A stretch of DNA of 64,000 nt from assembly GCA_902612345.1 (NCBI GenBank), contig CACMDE010000004.1:17524-81523 (forward strand), read 5' to 3'. The notes beneath the pieces are model-generated. The model saw only the letters and a program-made list of their open reading frames with translations, did not search any database and was not told the DNA's origin. This document shows, in pieces, positions 53,144 to 63,106 of this stretch. This DNA comes from an uncultured Pelagibacteraceae bacterium. Its GTDB lineage: Bacteria > Pseudomonadota > Alphaproteobacteria > Pelagibacterales > Pelagibacteraceae. The translations under genes were made by a program, and so were the position numbers. Position 1 is the stretch's first letter, and each line of letters begins with the position of its first letter.

Positions 53144-54049
53144 ATGCTTGATATTAAAGATGTAAAAGTTGCAATCCCTGTTGTTTTGATAGCTGGTCTT
53201 TTTTGGTCATTTGGACCATATGTTGTCAGACATATAGATGAAGCCCATCAAGTTCCTTGGCAATACTTATTTACCAGAGGATTAGTAATTTTTATAATCT
53301 TAAATTTATTTTTATACTTAGAAGAAGGTTCTGAATTTATTAATAATTACAAAAAAATTGGAATCTCATCATTAATTGGTGGAGTTGGACTTGGAATTGC
53401 AATGATATCTTTTATATATTCTATTACAAATACATCTGCCGCTGTAACTTTGCTCTGCCTAGCCGCTATGCCTTTCATTACTGCATTACTAGGTTTCATG
53501 TTTTTAAAAGAAACAATTTCAACAAATGTTTGGGTGTCAATAGCAATTGCAGCATTTGGAATAATAATCATGGCAATCGACAATACCAGCGAAAATACTA
53601 TCCTAGGTTTAGTTTTTGGAATTCTATCTTCGGTTGGTTTTGCAGTTTTTTCAACAACCTTAAGATGGAAAAAAGAAACTCCAAAGTTCACGACAGTTGC
53701 TATAGCAGGGCTATTTTGTTGTTTTTTTTCAGGAATAATAATTTTAATTAATGATTTATCTTTTTTATCAACTGGAAAAAATCATGCTCTGTTTGCAACA
53801 CATGGAACATTAGTTTGTCTTGGTCTGATTTTATATTCAATTGGTTCAAAACATATACCCGCTGCTGAACTTACTCTTTTATCTTTAACAGAGGTAATTG
53901 GTGGAATTTTTTGGGTATGGGTACCTATTTTAGGAATTAATGAGATTCCTTCACAGAGTACAGTTATTGGTGGATTTTTTATATTTATCTCAATTATATA
54001 TTATAGTTTAATAATTCAAAGTAATAAGAGATTTATTGGATTAAATTAG
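53144..54049 (+). CDS. EamA/DMT-family permease
   Basis: Multi-TM, NTSAAVTLLCLAAMPFITALLGFMFLKETIS. Confidence 0.88.
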   Translation: MLDIKDVKVAIPVVLIAGLFWSFGPYVVRHIDEAHQVPWQYLFTRGLVIFIILNLFLYLEEGSEFINNYKKIGISSLIGGVGLGIAMISFIYSITNTSAAVTLLCLAAMPFITALLGFMFLKETISTNVWVSIAIAAFGIIIMAIDNTSENTILGLVFGILSSVGFAVFSTTLRWKKETPKFTTVAIAGLFCCFFSGIIILINDLSFLSTGKNHALFATHGTLVCLGLILYSIGSKHIPAAELTLLSLTEVIGGIFWVWVPILGINEIPSQSTVIGGFFIFISIIYYSLIIQSNKRFIGLN

Positions 54050-54055
54050 ATATTT

Positions 54056-55168
54056 ATGGCCGGAAAAACAAAGGTTAATAGCTGGAACGAGTGGGATCCG
54101 TTAAAACATGTAATTGTTGGAAGAGCAGATGGAACTTGTATTCCAGCACCTGAACCAGCATTAGATGCAAAAGTACCAGAAGATTCTGACATGAGAGGAA
54201 AATATGGTCCAAGAACAAAAGATACAGTTGATAAGGCAAATGAACTTTTAGACAACTTTTCATCTATTTTAGTTAAACGTGGAATAAAAGTTGATCGTCC
54301 AACCCCAATAAATTTTAATCAACCAAGTTCAACTCCAGACTGGAAATCAGAAACAATGTTTGGGTGCATGCCACCAAGAGATGTACTTTTGACAGTTGGA
54401 AATGAAATTTTAGAGGCAACAATGAGTTATAGATGTAGATGGTTTGAATACCTTTGTTATAGACCTTTATTAAAAAAATACTATGATGAAGATCCTAACA
54501 TGAGACATGAAGCAGCGCCAAAACCAAGATTAACTGATGCTGATTATAGAAAAGATTACTTGTCAGATAAAATTGGAGTTCAAAAAAGATTAGAATGGAC
54601 AGAAAGAAAATTTTTTGTAACGACCGAAGAAGAGCCTTTGTTCGATGCAGCTGATATTCTAAGATTTGGAAAAGATTTAGTAGTTCAACATGGTTTTACA
54701 ACCAATTTAAAAGGTATTGATTGGATAAAAAGACACTATAAAAATCATAGAGTCCATGCTGTTAACTTTCCAGGAGACCCTTATCCAATTCATATAGATG
54801 CAACTTTCACCCCTATTAAAGAGGGTTTGATTATTAATAACCCACAAAGAAGATTGCCAGAGGCACAAAGAAAATTATTTGAAGAAAATGGATGGAAAAT
54901 AATTGATTCAGCTCAACCTGCTCATAATTCGCCACCACCACTTTGTTATTCCTCAGTTTGGTTATCTATGAATGTTCTTGTTTTAGATCCTAAGACAGTT
55001 TGTGTTGAAAAAAGTGAAGTTTATCAGGCTGAACAGCTTGATAATTTAGGAATGGAAGTAATTCCAGTTGAACTCAGAGATGCATATGCATTTGGAGGAG
55101 GACTACATTGTTGTACAGCGGATGTATATCGAGAGGGAGATTTGAAAGATTATTTTCCTAAACAATAA
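54056..55168 (+). CDS. Arginine:glycine amidinotransferase family enzyme
   Basis: DPYPIHIDATFTPIKEGLIINNPQR, SVWLSMNVLVLDPKTVCVE, AFGGGLHCCTADVYREG (catalytic Cys region). Confidence 0.88.
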   Translation: MAGKTKVNSWNEWDPLKHVIVGRADGTCIPAPEPALDAKVPEDSDMRGKYGPRTKDTVDKANELLDNFSSILVKRGIKVDRPTPINFNQPSSTPDWKSETMFGCMPPRDVLLTVGNEILEATMSYRCRWFEYLCYRPLLKKYYDEDPNMRHEAAPKPRLTDADYRKDYLSDKIGVQKRLEWTERKFFVTTEEEPLFDAADILRFGKDLVVQHGFTTNLKGIDWIKRHYKNHRVHAVNFPGDPYPIHIDATFTPIKEGLIINNPQRRLPEAQRKLFEENGWKIIDSAQPAHNSPPPLCYSSVWLSMNVLVLDPKTVCVEKSEVYQAEQLDNLGMEVIPVELRDAYAFGGGLHCCTADVYREGDLKDYFPKQ

Positions 55169-55396
55169 CTAATTTGGATTTTGTTTCAAAAATTCAATAT
55201 ATTTTAAAACATCATCAAAATTTTCATCAGGTATATCTTTATAACTTGCATTAAATTTATTTTTAACACAAATAGCAACATGAGCATATGGATTTCTTCC
55301 TTTAGGATGATTAGGATGATCAGGTAATTGTCCAAGTAAATAATCACCAGCTTCCTGAATAATTTTCCAGAGTTTACCCGTATTTTCTTTATTCAT
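55169..55396 (-). CDS. Small conserved-looking hypothetical protein
   Basis: 75-aa ORF with ATG, soluble, regular composition; no family recognised. Confidence 0.55.
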   Translation of the reverse strand: MNKENTGKLWKIIQEAGDYLLGQLPDHPNHPKGRNPYAHVAICVKNKFNASYKDIPDENFDDVLKYIEFLKQNPN

Positions 55397-55397
55397 T

Positions 55398-56162
55398 TTA
55401 AATAATTTTTTGCTTTCTCAATATAGTTTTTAAAGTTTCATTTAACTTAAAATTATTTTTGACAATAGGTATATTATTTAAATTACAAAAATTTTGGCTT
55501 TTCCAAACATTGATATCTGCAGAATATAGGTATTCTAGAATACTAATTATTTTTGATTTATTGTAAAAACCTAAAAAGTAATTACCTGCTCTTTTTAAAA
55601 ATAATTTTGATGTAAATGATTGATCCTGAAAAGAAAAAAAATTAAATAAACCAACTTTATTATTTCTCGATAAAGCTTCGTATCCAAGACTTGAGTCTAT
55701 ACTTATTGAACATAATGAATTATCTACTCTTTTATAAGACTTTTTCAAATCTCTTTTATAAAGGAAAAAATTTCTACTTTTTAATAAGTTTCTATAATAA
55801 ACTTTTTGATTATTTTCATCCTCTTCACCAGGAAGTATTGTGAGTTTTAAATTTTTTTTTTTACAGAAATCGAATACAATTGGTAATAATAATTTTTCGG
55901 TTTCATAAATAGGACTCACATAAGGATAATTTAGTAAGTCTTTTCTGAACTGTGAAATATACAATAAATGATTTTTTTTAAGATTATTTTTGATCTTGTA
56001 ATGGTTATTTTTAAGTGAACCTAATACTATAAATTTCGATTTAATAATATTTTTAATTTTTTCTCTTTCTAGATTTGTAAAACAAAAAAAATAATCACAT
56101 AAAAAATTTTTATAATTACTATTTTTTATCTTACGAATAAATTCGTTACCAAATGATCCATT
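55398..56162 (-). pseudogene. 5'-truncated surface-carbohydrate biosynthesis-type gene (LA_1612-like)
   Basis: Continuous open frame of about 255 codons with no ATG; contains FCFTNLEREKIKNIIKSKFIVLGSLKNN...LLYISQFRKDLLN...ISIDSSLGYEALSRNNKVGLF. Frame runs into the gshA start. Confidence 0.6.
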
Positions 56163-57421
56163 TTATTAATTACTTTAAATCTGGTGCTAAAAATAGTGAT
56201 GATTGTGGAGTTGGAATAGAACATGAAAAATTTGTTTTTTCAAATAATAAAAGAGTAAATTATCAATCAATATTAAATTTGTTTGAAAAACTTTATGAAT
56301 TTGGCTGGAAGCCGGTTAAAGAAGGTAAAAATACAATAGCTCTAAAAAAGGGAAATAAAAATATTACTTTAGAACCTGGTAACCAGATTGAGTTATCAGG
56401 TGAGAAATTAAAAAACATTCATCAAACTTGTAGTGAATCTCAAGAGTATATATTTGAACTAAATCAATCATTAAAAAAATTAAATTTAAATTTAATTAGC
56501 TCGGGCTTTGATCCGATATCTAAAATTGAAGAAGTGCCATCTAATCCAAAAAATAGATATGAGCTTATGACTAAAATCATGCCACTATTTGGAAAACTAA
56601 GTCTAGATATGATGTACAGAACCTGCGGAACACAAATAAATATTGATTACACTTCTGAAAAAGATTTTAGTAAAAAATTTTTTGTAGTCAATAGATTGAC
56701 ACCAATCACTATTGCTTTATTTGCAAATTCAGGAATAGTTGAAAAATATAAAAGTGGTTATTTATCTTACAGGTCTTATGTTTGGCAAAATACATACAGG
56801 GGCGGTTTACCAAAAATATTTTTAGAAAATATGGATTTTGAAAAATATGCTGATTTTAGTTTAAATTATGCAATGCTGTTTATAAAAAGAAAAGATAAAT
56901 ATATAGATGCTAAAAATAAAACTTTTAAAAACTTTATAGATGAAGACATCGAAAATGTAACTCCAAATGAAGAGGATGTTGTAGATCACTTAAGTACAAT
57001 CTTTACAGAAAATAGATTAAAAAAATATATTGAAATACGTTCCATGGATGCTTGCGGGTGGGATTGTTTGTGTGCTGGACCTGCATTTTTTATTGGATTG
57101 TTATATGGAAACCTTGATGCAGTATTCGATGTTGTAAAGACGTGGAATATAAATGACATAATAGCATGTTATAGAGATTCTCCAAAAAAAGGCTTAAAAA
57201 CAATTTTAGGAAGTAAATCAGTTTTAGACTGGTCCAAAGACTTATTCGAAATATCAAAAAAAGGTTTGGAAAATCGAAATGAGCTAAATAGTAAAAAACA
57301 AAACGAAGTTAAATACTTAAATCATATTAAAAATATTATTGATACTAATAATACCAATGCAGAAGAAATCATGACCCAGTATCAAAAGGATAAAAATTTT
57401 TTCAACATTAATGAAAAATAA
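56153..57421 (+). CDS. gshA: Glutamate-cysteine ligase (GCS2 type)
   Basis: GVGIEHEKFVF, LEPGNQIELSG, MYRTCGTQINIDY, EIRSMDACGWDCLCAGPAF. Confidence 0.92.
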   Translation: MIHFINYFKSGAKNSDDCGVGIEHEKFVFSNNKRVNYQSILNLFEKLYEFGWKPVKEGKNTIALKKGNKNITLEPGNQIELSGEKLKNIHQTCSESQEYIFELNQSLKKLNLNLISSGFDPISKIEEVPSNPKNRYELMTKIMPLFGKLSLDMMYRTCGTQINIDYTSEKDFSKKFFVVNRLTPITIALFANSGIVEKYKSGYLSYRSYVWQNTYRGGLPKIFLENMDFEKYADFSLNYAMLFIKRKDKYIDAKNKTFKNFIDEDIENVTPNEEDVVDHLSTIFTENRLKKYIEIRSMDACGWDCLCAGPAFFIGLLYGNLDAVFDVVKTWNINDIIACYRDSPKKGLKTILGSKSVLDWSKDLFEISKKGLENRNELNSKKQNEVKYLNHIKNIIDTNNTNAEEIMTQYQKDKNFFNINEK

Positions 57422-58331
57422 AATAGTAGCTATCCAAGGGGACAATTTTAAAAAACTAAATTATAATAATGATACAACTGTTTTTTTGGCACTAGAAGCA
57501 CAAAAACAAGGTTCTAAAATTTTCTATTACGAGCCCAAAAATATATTTATTAAAAATAATCAAATATATGCAGATGGAAACTTTATAAAACTTTTTAAAA
57601 AAAAAAAGTTTTATAAATTATTAAATAAAAAAACAATAAATTTAGAAAAATCTAATTACATTCTTATAAGGCAGGATCCACCCTTTAATATGAATTATAT
57701 AACTACTACCTACTTTTTAGATAGATTAAAAACTGTTAAAATCATAAATAATCCAACATCAATTAGAAACATATCAGAAAAACTGTATTCTTATGAATTT
57801 AAGAAACATATGCCACCAACAATTTTTACTTCAAGAATTTTGGATATAAAAAATTTTATAAAAAAAAATAAATTCACAATTATAAAACCGATACATGGTC
57901 ATAGTGGGAATAATATAAAACTTTTAAAAGGCAATATTAACAAAAAATTTTTATCTAAATATTTAATTAAACATGGATACATTATGTGCCAAAAATTCTT
58001 ACCTGGTATAATTTATGGAGACAAAAGAGTTTTTATAATTAATGGTAAAACTGTAGGATCTATCTCAAGGGTCCCAAAAAAAGGTTCTTTTTTAAGCAAT
58101 TTAAGCAAAGGTGGAACTGCTATTGTATCAAAACTTACAAAAAAAGAGAAAAAAATTTCAAATTTAATTGCAAAAAAATTGAAAAAAAATGGAATTTATT
58201 TTGCTGGTATAGACTTTATATCAGAAAAACTTAATGGAGATATAAATGTAACCTCGCCAACAGGGCTAAAAAATTATTTTGATTTGACAGGTATAAACTT
58301 AGCAAAAACTTTTTGGAAAGAAATTAAATAA
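57411..58331 (+). CDS. gshB: Glutathione synthetase (ATP-grasp)
   Basis: ILIRQDPPFNMNYITTTYFLDRL, IIKPIHGHSGNNI, GIYFAGIDFISEKLNGDINVTSPTGL. Confidence 0.93.
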   Translation: MKNKIVAIQGDNFKKLNYNNDTTVFLALEAQKQGSKIFYYEPKNIFIKNNQIYADGNFIKLFKKKKFYKLLNKKTINLEKSNYILIRQDPPFNMNYITTTYFLDRLKTVKIINNPTSIRNISEKLYSYEFKKHMPPTIFTSRILDIKNFIKKNKFTIIKPIHGHSGNNIKLLKGNINKKFLSKYLIKHGYIMCQKFLPGIIYGDKRVFIINGKTVGSISRVPKKGSFLSNLSKGGTAIVSKLTKKEKKISNLIAKKLKKNGIYFAGIDFISEKLNGDINVTSPTGLKNYFDLTGINLAKTFWKEIK

Positions 58332-59206
58332 TGAAAAATTTAACAAATCAGCAAAGAGGCTCATTAATGGCTTTAGTCGCTGTAATATTTATTACCCCAG
58401 ACTCTCTTTTTATAAGGCTTTCAAATTTAGAAACATGGGGATTAGTTTTTTATAGAGGCGCAATACCTTTTGTTGTTGTTTTACTCGGGATGTTAATTAT
58501 TTATAGATTTAGTTTTTTTAAATTACTTATTGGTAATTCAATTTATGGTGCAGCTTATATTGTTACTTTTTCTTTAACTAATATAACCTTTGTATTATCT
58601 ATTCAAAATACAAATGTTGCAAATACCTTAGTAATGATTGCTTTAGCGCCAATGCTTTCTGCTATTTTCGGAACTATTTTTTTAAAAGAAAAGCCAGATA
58701 GAAATACTTTAATTGCAATAGTAATAACATTTATGAGTGTTCTTTATATTTTTTATGACTCATTAAAACTTGGTAACATTTTTGGAGATATATTAGGATT
58801 CATTACAGCAGCAGGTTTAGCTGCTGGTGCTACTATAATTAGGGCCGGTAAAAAAGTTAGTTTGGTACCCTCTGCAGTCATAGGTAAATTGGTAGTCGCA
58901 TTAGTTGCATTGTTTTTTATAGATAGCTTTGATTTAAAAAATAACGATATTTATATAATCCCTACTATGTGTATACTTTGTGTTGCTATTCCGTTTGTTC
59001 TTGTAACCATAGCCCCAAGATATATTACAGGCGCAGAGGTAAACTTATTTTTTTTATTAGAGACGATATTTGGTCCAATTTGGGTATGGCTAGTTATCAA
59101 AGAACAACCTTCCTTAGAAACAATACAAGGTGGTTTAATTATTATTTTAACAATTGCAATTCATTCATTCTTAGCCATTAAAAAAACACAATTAAAATCT
59201 ACTTAG
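58331..59206 (+). CDS. EamA/DMT-family permease
   Basis: Multi-TM; NTNVANTLVMIALAPMLSAIFGTIFLKEKP. Confidence 0.87.
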   Translation: MKNLTNQQRGSLMALVAVIFITPDSLFIRLSNLETWGLVFYRGAIPFVVVLLGMLIIYRFSFFKLLIGNSIYGAAYIVTFSLTNITFVLSIQNTNVANTLVMIALAPMLSAIFGTIFLKEKPDRNTLIAIVITFMSVLYIFYDSLKLGNIFGDILGFITAAGLAAGATIIRAGKKVSLVPSAVIGKLVVALVALFFIDSFDLKNNDIYIIPTMCILCVAIPFVLVTIAPRYITGAEVNLFFLLETIFGPIWVWLVIKEQPSLETIQGGLIIILTIAIHSFLAIKKTQLKST

Positions 59207-59223
59207 CGCTCCAAGTAATTATT

Positions 59224-60519
59224 ATGCAAAAAGAAGTTAAAAAATCCTGGGCTCTTTTTCTTGGTATTGGAACAATGATGATCGCACACGGTCTTCAAAT
59301 GCAAATTATGGGAATAAGATCAGTACTAGAAGATTTTAGTGTTCTTACAACAGGTATTTTCATGTCAGGATACTATGTTGGATATTTTGTTGGATCTAAA
59401 ACTACACCTAACTTGGTCCAAAAAGTTGGTCATATAAGAGTCTTTGCCGCTTTTGCTTCTTTAGCGTCGCTGAGCGCTCTAGTTGCTGTAGTATATGTAA
59501 ATCCTTTTATGTGGACACTAAGTAGGTTCATTACTGGTATAAGTTTAGTGAGTTGCTATGTTGTTTCAGAGAGTTGGCTAAATGATAGAGCAACAAATAA
59601 AAATAGAGGACAACTTTTATCCGCATATATGATTGTACTATATCTTGGTTTAGCAGTTGGAATGTTATTATTAAATTTTAGTGAACCGAAAGCATATGAA
59701 CCATTTATTTTAGTATCGGTTTTGTTGTCTTTAGCGCTTGTGCCTATACTTTTAACAAAAAGACCTGCACCAAAATTTAAAAGAATTGGTACAATAAATA
59801 TCAGAGAATTATATGAAATTTCACCTCTAGGGACTGTGAGTTCCTTTGCAACAGGAGTAATACATGCTGCATTTTTTTCGTTAATATCTGTTTACGCAAC
59901 AAAAGCAGGTTTCACACTTCTTGAAACCTCAATTCTTTTATTTATAGCAACTATTTCTGGAGTAATTGGACAAGGTCCAATTGGATATTTTTCTGATATG
60001 TATGATAGAAGGAAAGTAATAGTTGTGACTACTCTTATAGCTTCAGCATTGGCATTTTTTTCAATATTATTTTCTAGTGATCCCTTACAAAATACTTATT
60101 ACATGCAAGAATTTGCGTTTAAAAAAATATTATTTTTTTTATTTGTTGGGGCTTATACTTCATTATGTTTACCTTTGTTTTCATTAAACCTAGCGCACAC
60201 AAACGACTTCGTCCCTAGGGAAAAATTTGTCGCAGCAGGTGGGGGATTACAATTAATATTTGGTATAGGAGCAATAAGTGGTCCTGTTATATGTTCGGTA
60301 TTTATGGGTTGGTTTGGTTTAAATGGATTTTTTATTTTTTTAATATTAATTCACACACTTATTGGAATTTTTGGAATACATAGAATGAGGGTTAGAAAAA
60401 CTGCAGAAAATCCTAACTCTACGTTTACTCCAATGCCTGCTACAATAACTCCTGCTGGATTAGAATTAGATCCAGATTCACCAGAAACATTAGGGAATAC
60501 TCAACAAAACAATTCTTAG
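59224..60519 (+). CDS. MFS transporter (YcaD-like)
   Basis: GLQMQIMGIRSVLEDFSVLTTGIFMSGYYVGYFVGS, GYFSDMYDRRKV. Confidence 0.88.
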   Translation: MQKEVKKSWALFLGIGTMMIAHGLQMQIMGIRSVLEDFSVLTTGIFMSGYYVGYFVGSKTTPNLVQKVGHIRVFAAFASLASLSALVAVVYVNPFMWTLSRFITGISLVSCYVVSESWLNDRATNKNRGQLLSAYMIVLYLGLAVGMLLLNFSEPKAYEPFILVSVLLSLALVPILLTKRPAPKFKRIGTINIRELYEISPLGTVSSFATGVIHAAFFSLISVYATKAGFTLLETSILLFIATISGVIGQGPIGYFSDMYDRRKVIVVTTLIASALAFFSILFSSDPLQNTYYMQEFAFKKILFFLFVGAYTSLCLPLFSLNLAHTNDFVPREKFVAAGGGLQLIFGIGAISGPVICSVFMGWFGLNGFFIFLILIHTLIGIFGIHRMRVRKTAENPNSTFTPMPATITPAGLELDPDSPETLGNTQQNNS

Positions 60520-60616
60520 TTGAACTCAAAATAGCCGTTATATTTTAAATTTAATAAAAGCATCATTGCAAAGAATTGGATTCTTTGATCAAATAATATT
60601 TTTAAAAATATTTTAT

Positions 60617-61336
60617 ATGTCAAAAGTAAAAAATAAAACAAAAAATAAATCTTCATCAAAAAATTCTTTGTTTTCGTCAACGGGAATTAAAAAAGTATAT
60701 AATAATTATAAAAAGAATAAAGAACAAAAAAAATTAAAAGAAATTAAATTAAAAAATCTAGCCGAAAATAATCAAATTGCTAAGGATAGAAAAGAACTAA
60801 GATCTTGGGAAGAAAGATTAAGTAAGGAAAGTTACAAATTAAAAATTAGAGATGAAGAACTTAAGTTTAAAGAAAAAGAACTCAAATTAAAAGATGAACA
60901 GCAAAAAATTGAAAATAAACGTCTTGTAAAAAAAGATGAGGATTTAGGTCAAATAGATAAAGATTTAAGATTAAAAGAAAAAGAATTAAAAATAAAAAGT
61001 GAAGAACAATTTAGAAAAGATATCGATTTAAAAGCGCGAGAAGAGGAATTAAATCGAAAAGAAACTAAAGAAAAGAGAAAAAAAGAAAAGTTTTTAAAAG
61101 AAATGATGATTCAAGAAGAAGAAAAACAAAAAATAGAAAATATGAAATTGAAAGAATGGGAAGAGCAATTTGATAGAGAGCAAAAAATGAAAGAACAGCG
61201 TGAAATACTTAAAGAACAAAGATTAAAACAAAGAGAATTAAAAGAATTAGTAGTAAATAATGACGAAAATAATATAAATAGAGAATTAAGCACTAAACTC
61301 GAAAGCCTAGATTTAGACAAAACATCAGAACACTAA
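60617..61336 (+). CDS. Highly charged Lys/Glu coiled-coil protein
   Basis: Repeated KEKELKLKDEQQKIENKRL/KDLRLKEKELKIKSEEQ units. ATG at 60617 preferred to TTG at 60566. Confidence 0.6.
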   Translation: MSKVKNKTKNKSSSKNSLFSSTGIKKVYNNYKKNKEQKKLKEIKLKNLAENNQIAKDRKELRSWEERLSKESYKLKIRDEELKFKEKELKLKDEQQKIENKRLVKKDEDLGQIDKDLRLKEKELKIKSEEQFRKDIDLKAREEELNRKETKEKRKKEKFLKEMMIQEEEKQKIENMKLKEWEEQFDREQKMKEQREILKEQRLKQRELKELVVNNDENNINRELSTKLESLDLDKTSEH

Positions 61337-61486
61337 ACTTTAAAAAAAGTTTTTAACAATTAATTAAAATGATTAATTGATATTCATTTTCATAATTAAT
61401 TAAATATTATTATTAATAACATTTTAAATTAAATAATAATATACATGAAAGTTTTTATATCTTATAAAATATTAGATTAACATATT

Positions 61487-62341
61487 ATGCCTCTCAAAAG
61501 AATTATATCAAGATTAGATATTAAAGGACCAAACTTAGTTAAAGGTATTAATCTTGAAGGTTTGAGAGTTTTAGGTAATCCAGATTTTTTTTCTAAAAAT
61601 TATTATTATGCTGGTGCAGATGAAATTATATATCATGACTGTGTGGCAAGTCTTTATGAAAAAAAATATCTATTAGATTTTATAAATAAAGCATCATCAA
61701 ATGTTTTTATTCCAGTTTCAGTAGGAGGAGGAATAAAAACTCTCAAAGATATTGAATTAATATTAAAAAATGGTGCAGACAAAGTTTTTATAAACTCAGC
61801 AGCAATAAAAAAACCTAAATTTTTAGAAGAAGCAGTAAAAAATTTTGGTTCATCTACAATATCAATCTCTATTGAGGCTAATAAAAAAAAAGATAATCAA
61901 TATTATTGTTTCTACGATTATGGTAGAGAGAAATCAAATAGACGAGTAAAAGATTGGATTGATGAAGTTCAGTCAAAAGGAGCAGGCGAAATAATTCTGA
62001 CATCAATTTTAAAAGATGGTACTGGAGAAGGTTTTGACATAGGTTTACTAGATTTGGTTCATAAAATTATAAAGGTCCCATTAATTATTCATGGAGGTGC
62101 GGGCAACTCCAATCATGTTAGTGATGTTTTAAAATATAAAAATGTTTCAGGAGTAGCTATCTCATCTATGCTTCATTATTCACTTATTCAATCAGACAAA
62201 TTTATATTTGAAAATAAAAAAGAAGGAAACACAAGCTATCTGCTATCTAACGATAAATATTTTTCATCAAGATTTGAAAATACTTCAATCTCACAAATAA
62301 AAAAAAAATTAAAAAAAAAACGTTTAGATATTAGAGTATGA
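61487..62341 (+). CDS. HisF-like cyclase of surface-sugar amidination systems
   Basis: KGPNLVKGINLEGLRVLGNPDFFSKNYYYAGADEIIYHDCVASLYEKKYL; lacks a his-operon context. Confidence 0.85.
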   Translation: MPLKRIISRLDIKGPNLVKGINLEGLRVLGNPDFFSKNYYYAGADEIIYHDCVASLYEKKYLLDFINKASSNVFIPVSVGGGIKTLKDIELILKNGADKVFINSAAIKKPKFLEEAVKNFGSSTISISIEANKKKDNQYYCFYDYGREKSNRRVKDWIDEVQSKGAGEIILTSILKDGTGEGFDIGLLDLVHKIIKVPLIIHGGAGNSNHVSDVLKYKNVSGVAISSMLHYSLIQSDKFIFENKKEGNTSYLLSNDKYFSSRFENTSISQIKKKLKKKRLDIRV

Positions 62342-62967
62342 AGAAAATTACAATTATTGATTATGGGACAAGTAATTTAAAAAGTATAAATGCAGCCTTT
62401 AATTATTTGGGTTATTCGACGTTAATAACCAATGATAAAAAAAAAATACTTGATAGTGATTTACTTGTTCTTCCAGGCGTTGGATCTTTTCCAGTTGTAA
62501 TGCAATATCTAACCAAGCATTGTTTAGATATTCCTATAAAAGAACATATTAAAAAAAATAAACCATTTTTAGGTATATGTTTAGGAATGCAGGTTTTGTT
62601 TGAATATAGTTATGAATTTAAAAAAACAAATGGCTTGAGTGTGCTTAAGGGAGAGGTAAATAATTTAATGGATATGAATTCTTCAAAAAATATTTTAATT
62701 CCAAATACAGGGTGGACAGCTTTGAAAAGAAATAATCTTTTTAATCAAAAAAACTTAATAACTATTAGTAAAAATATGAATTTTTTTTTTACACATTCGT
62801 TCTTCGTTAAACCGAAAAATAAAAGAATTATATCATCTTATATAAGCTTTGGGAAAGAGCAGATATGCTCCTCTGTGCAGTACAAAAATATATTTGGCAT
62901 GCAGTTCCATCCTGAAAAGAGTGGAAATAAAGGCCTTAATTTACTTGAAAAATTTTGTAAGTTATAG
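62338..62967 (+). CDS. HisH-like glutamine amidotransferase of surface-sugar amidination systems
   Basis: ITIIDYGTSNLKSINAAFNYLG, LPGVGSFP, FLGICLGMQVLFEYS, FGMQFHPEKSG. Confidence 0.88.
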   Translation: MKKITIIDYGTSNLKSINAAFNYLGYSTLITNDKKKILDSDLLVLPGVGSFPVVMQYLTKHCLDIPIKEHIKKNKPFLGICLGMQVLFEYSYEFKKTNGLSVLKGEVNNLMDMNSSKNILIPNTGWTALKRNNLFNQKNLITISKNMNFFFTHSFFVKPKNKRIISSYISFGKEQICSSVQYKNIFGMQFHPEKSGNKGLNLLEKFCKL

Positions 62968-63106
62968 GGCTTATCAATCAAAATTTTATATTAAAAAAGT
63001 AGACAATTTACTCATTCATTATTATAGATCTTTATACATTCTTGCTTAAACACAATACAAAATATGTTTATTATAAATAACTGATAATTAAAAATGAAAA
63101 ATAAAG

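Noticed and set aside
53347-53691. 114-aa antisense ORF inside the EamA gene
   Set aside because: Antisense shadow of a clear transporter gene, no recognisable motif.
57597-57607. A11 tract in gshB and A10 tracts in the HisF-like gene as phase-variation switches
   Set aside because: Poly-A runs encoding Lys are widespread throughout this AT-rich window, so individual tracts carry little signal.
61337-61486. AT-rich repeats (attaatta-type) between coiled-coil gene and HisF considered as att/IS remnant
   Set aside because: Short low-complexity repeats expected at this base composition; no flanking direct repeats or transposase.
61487-62967. HisF/HisH as histidine biosynthesis genes
   Set aside because: KGINLEGLRVLGNP...DEIIYHDCVASLY type motif and NeuA-like neighbour fit surface-sugar amidination systems better; no other his genes nearby.
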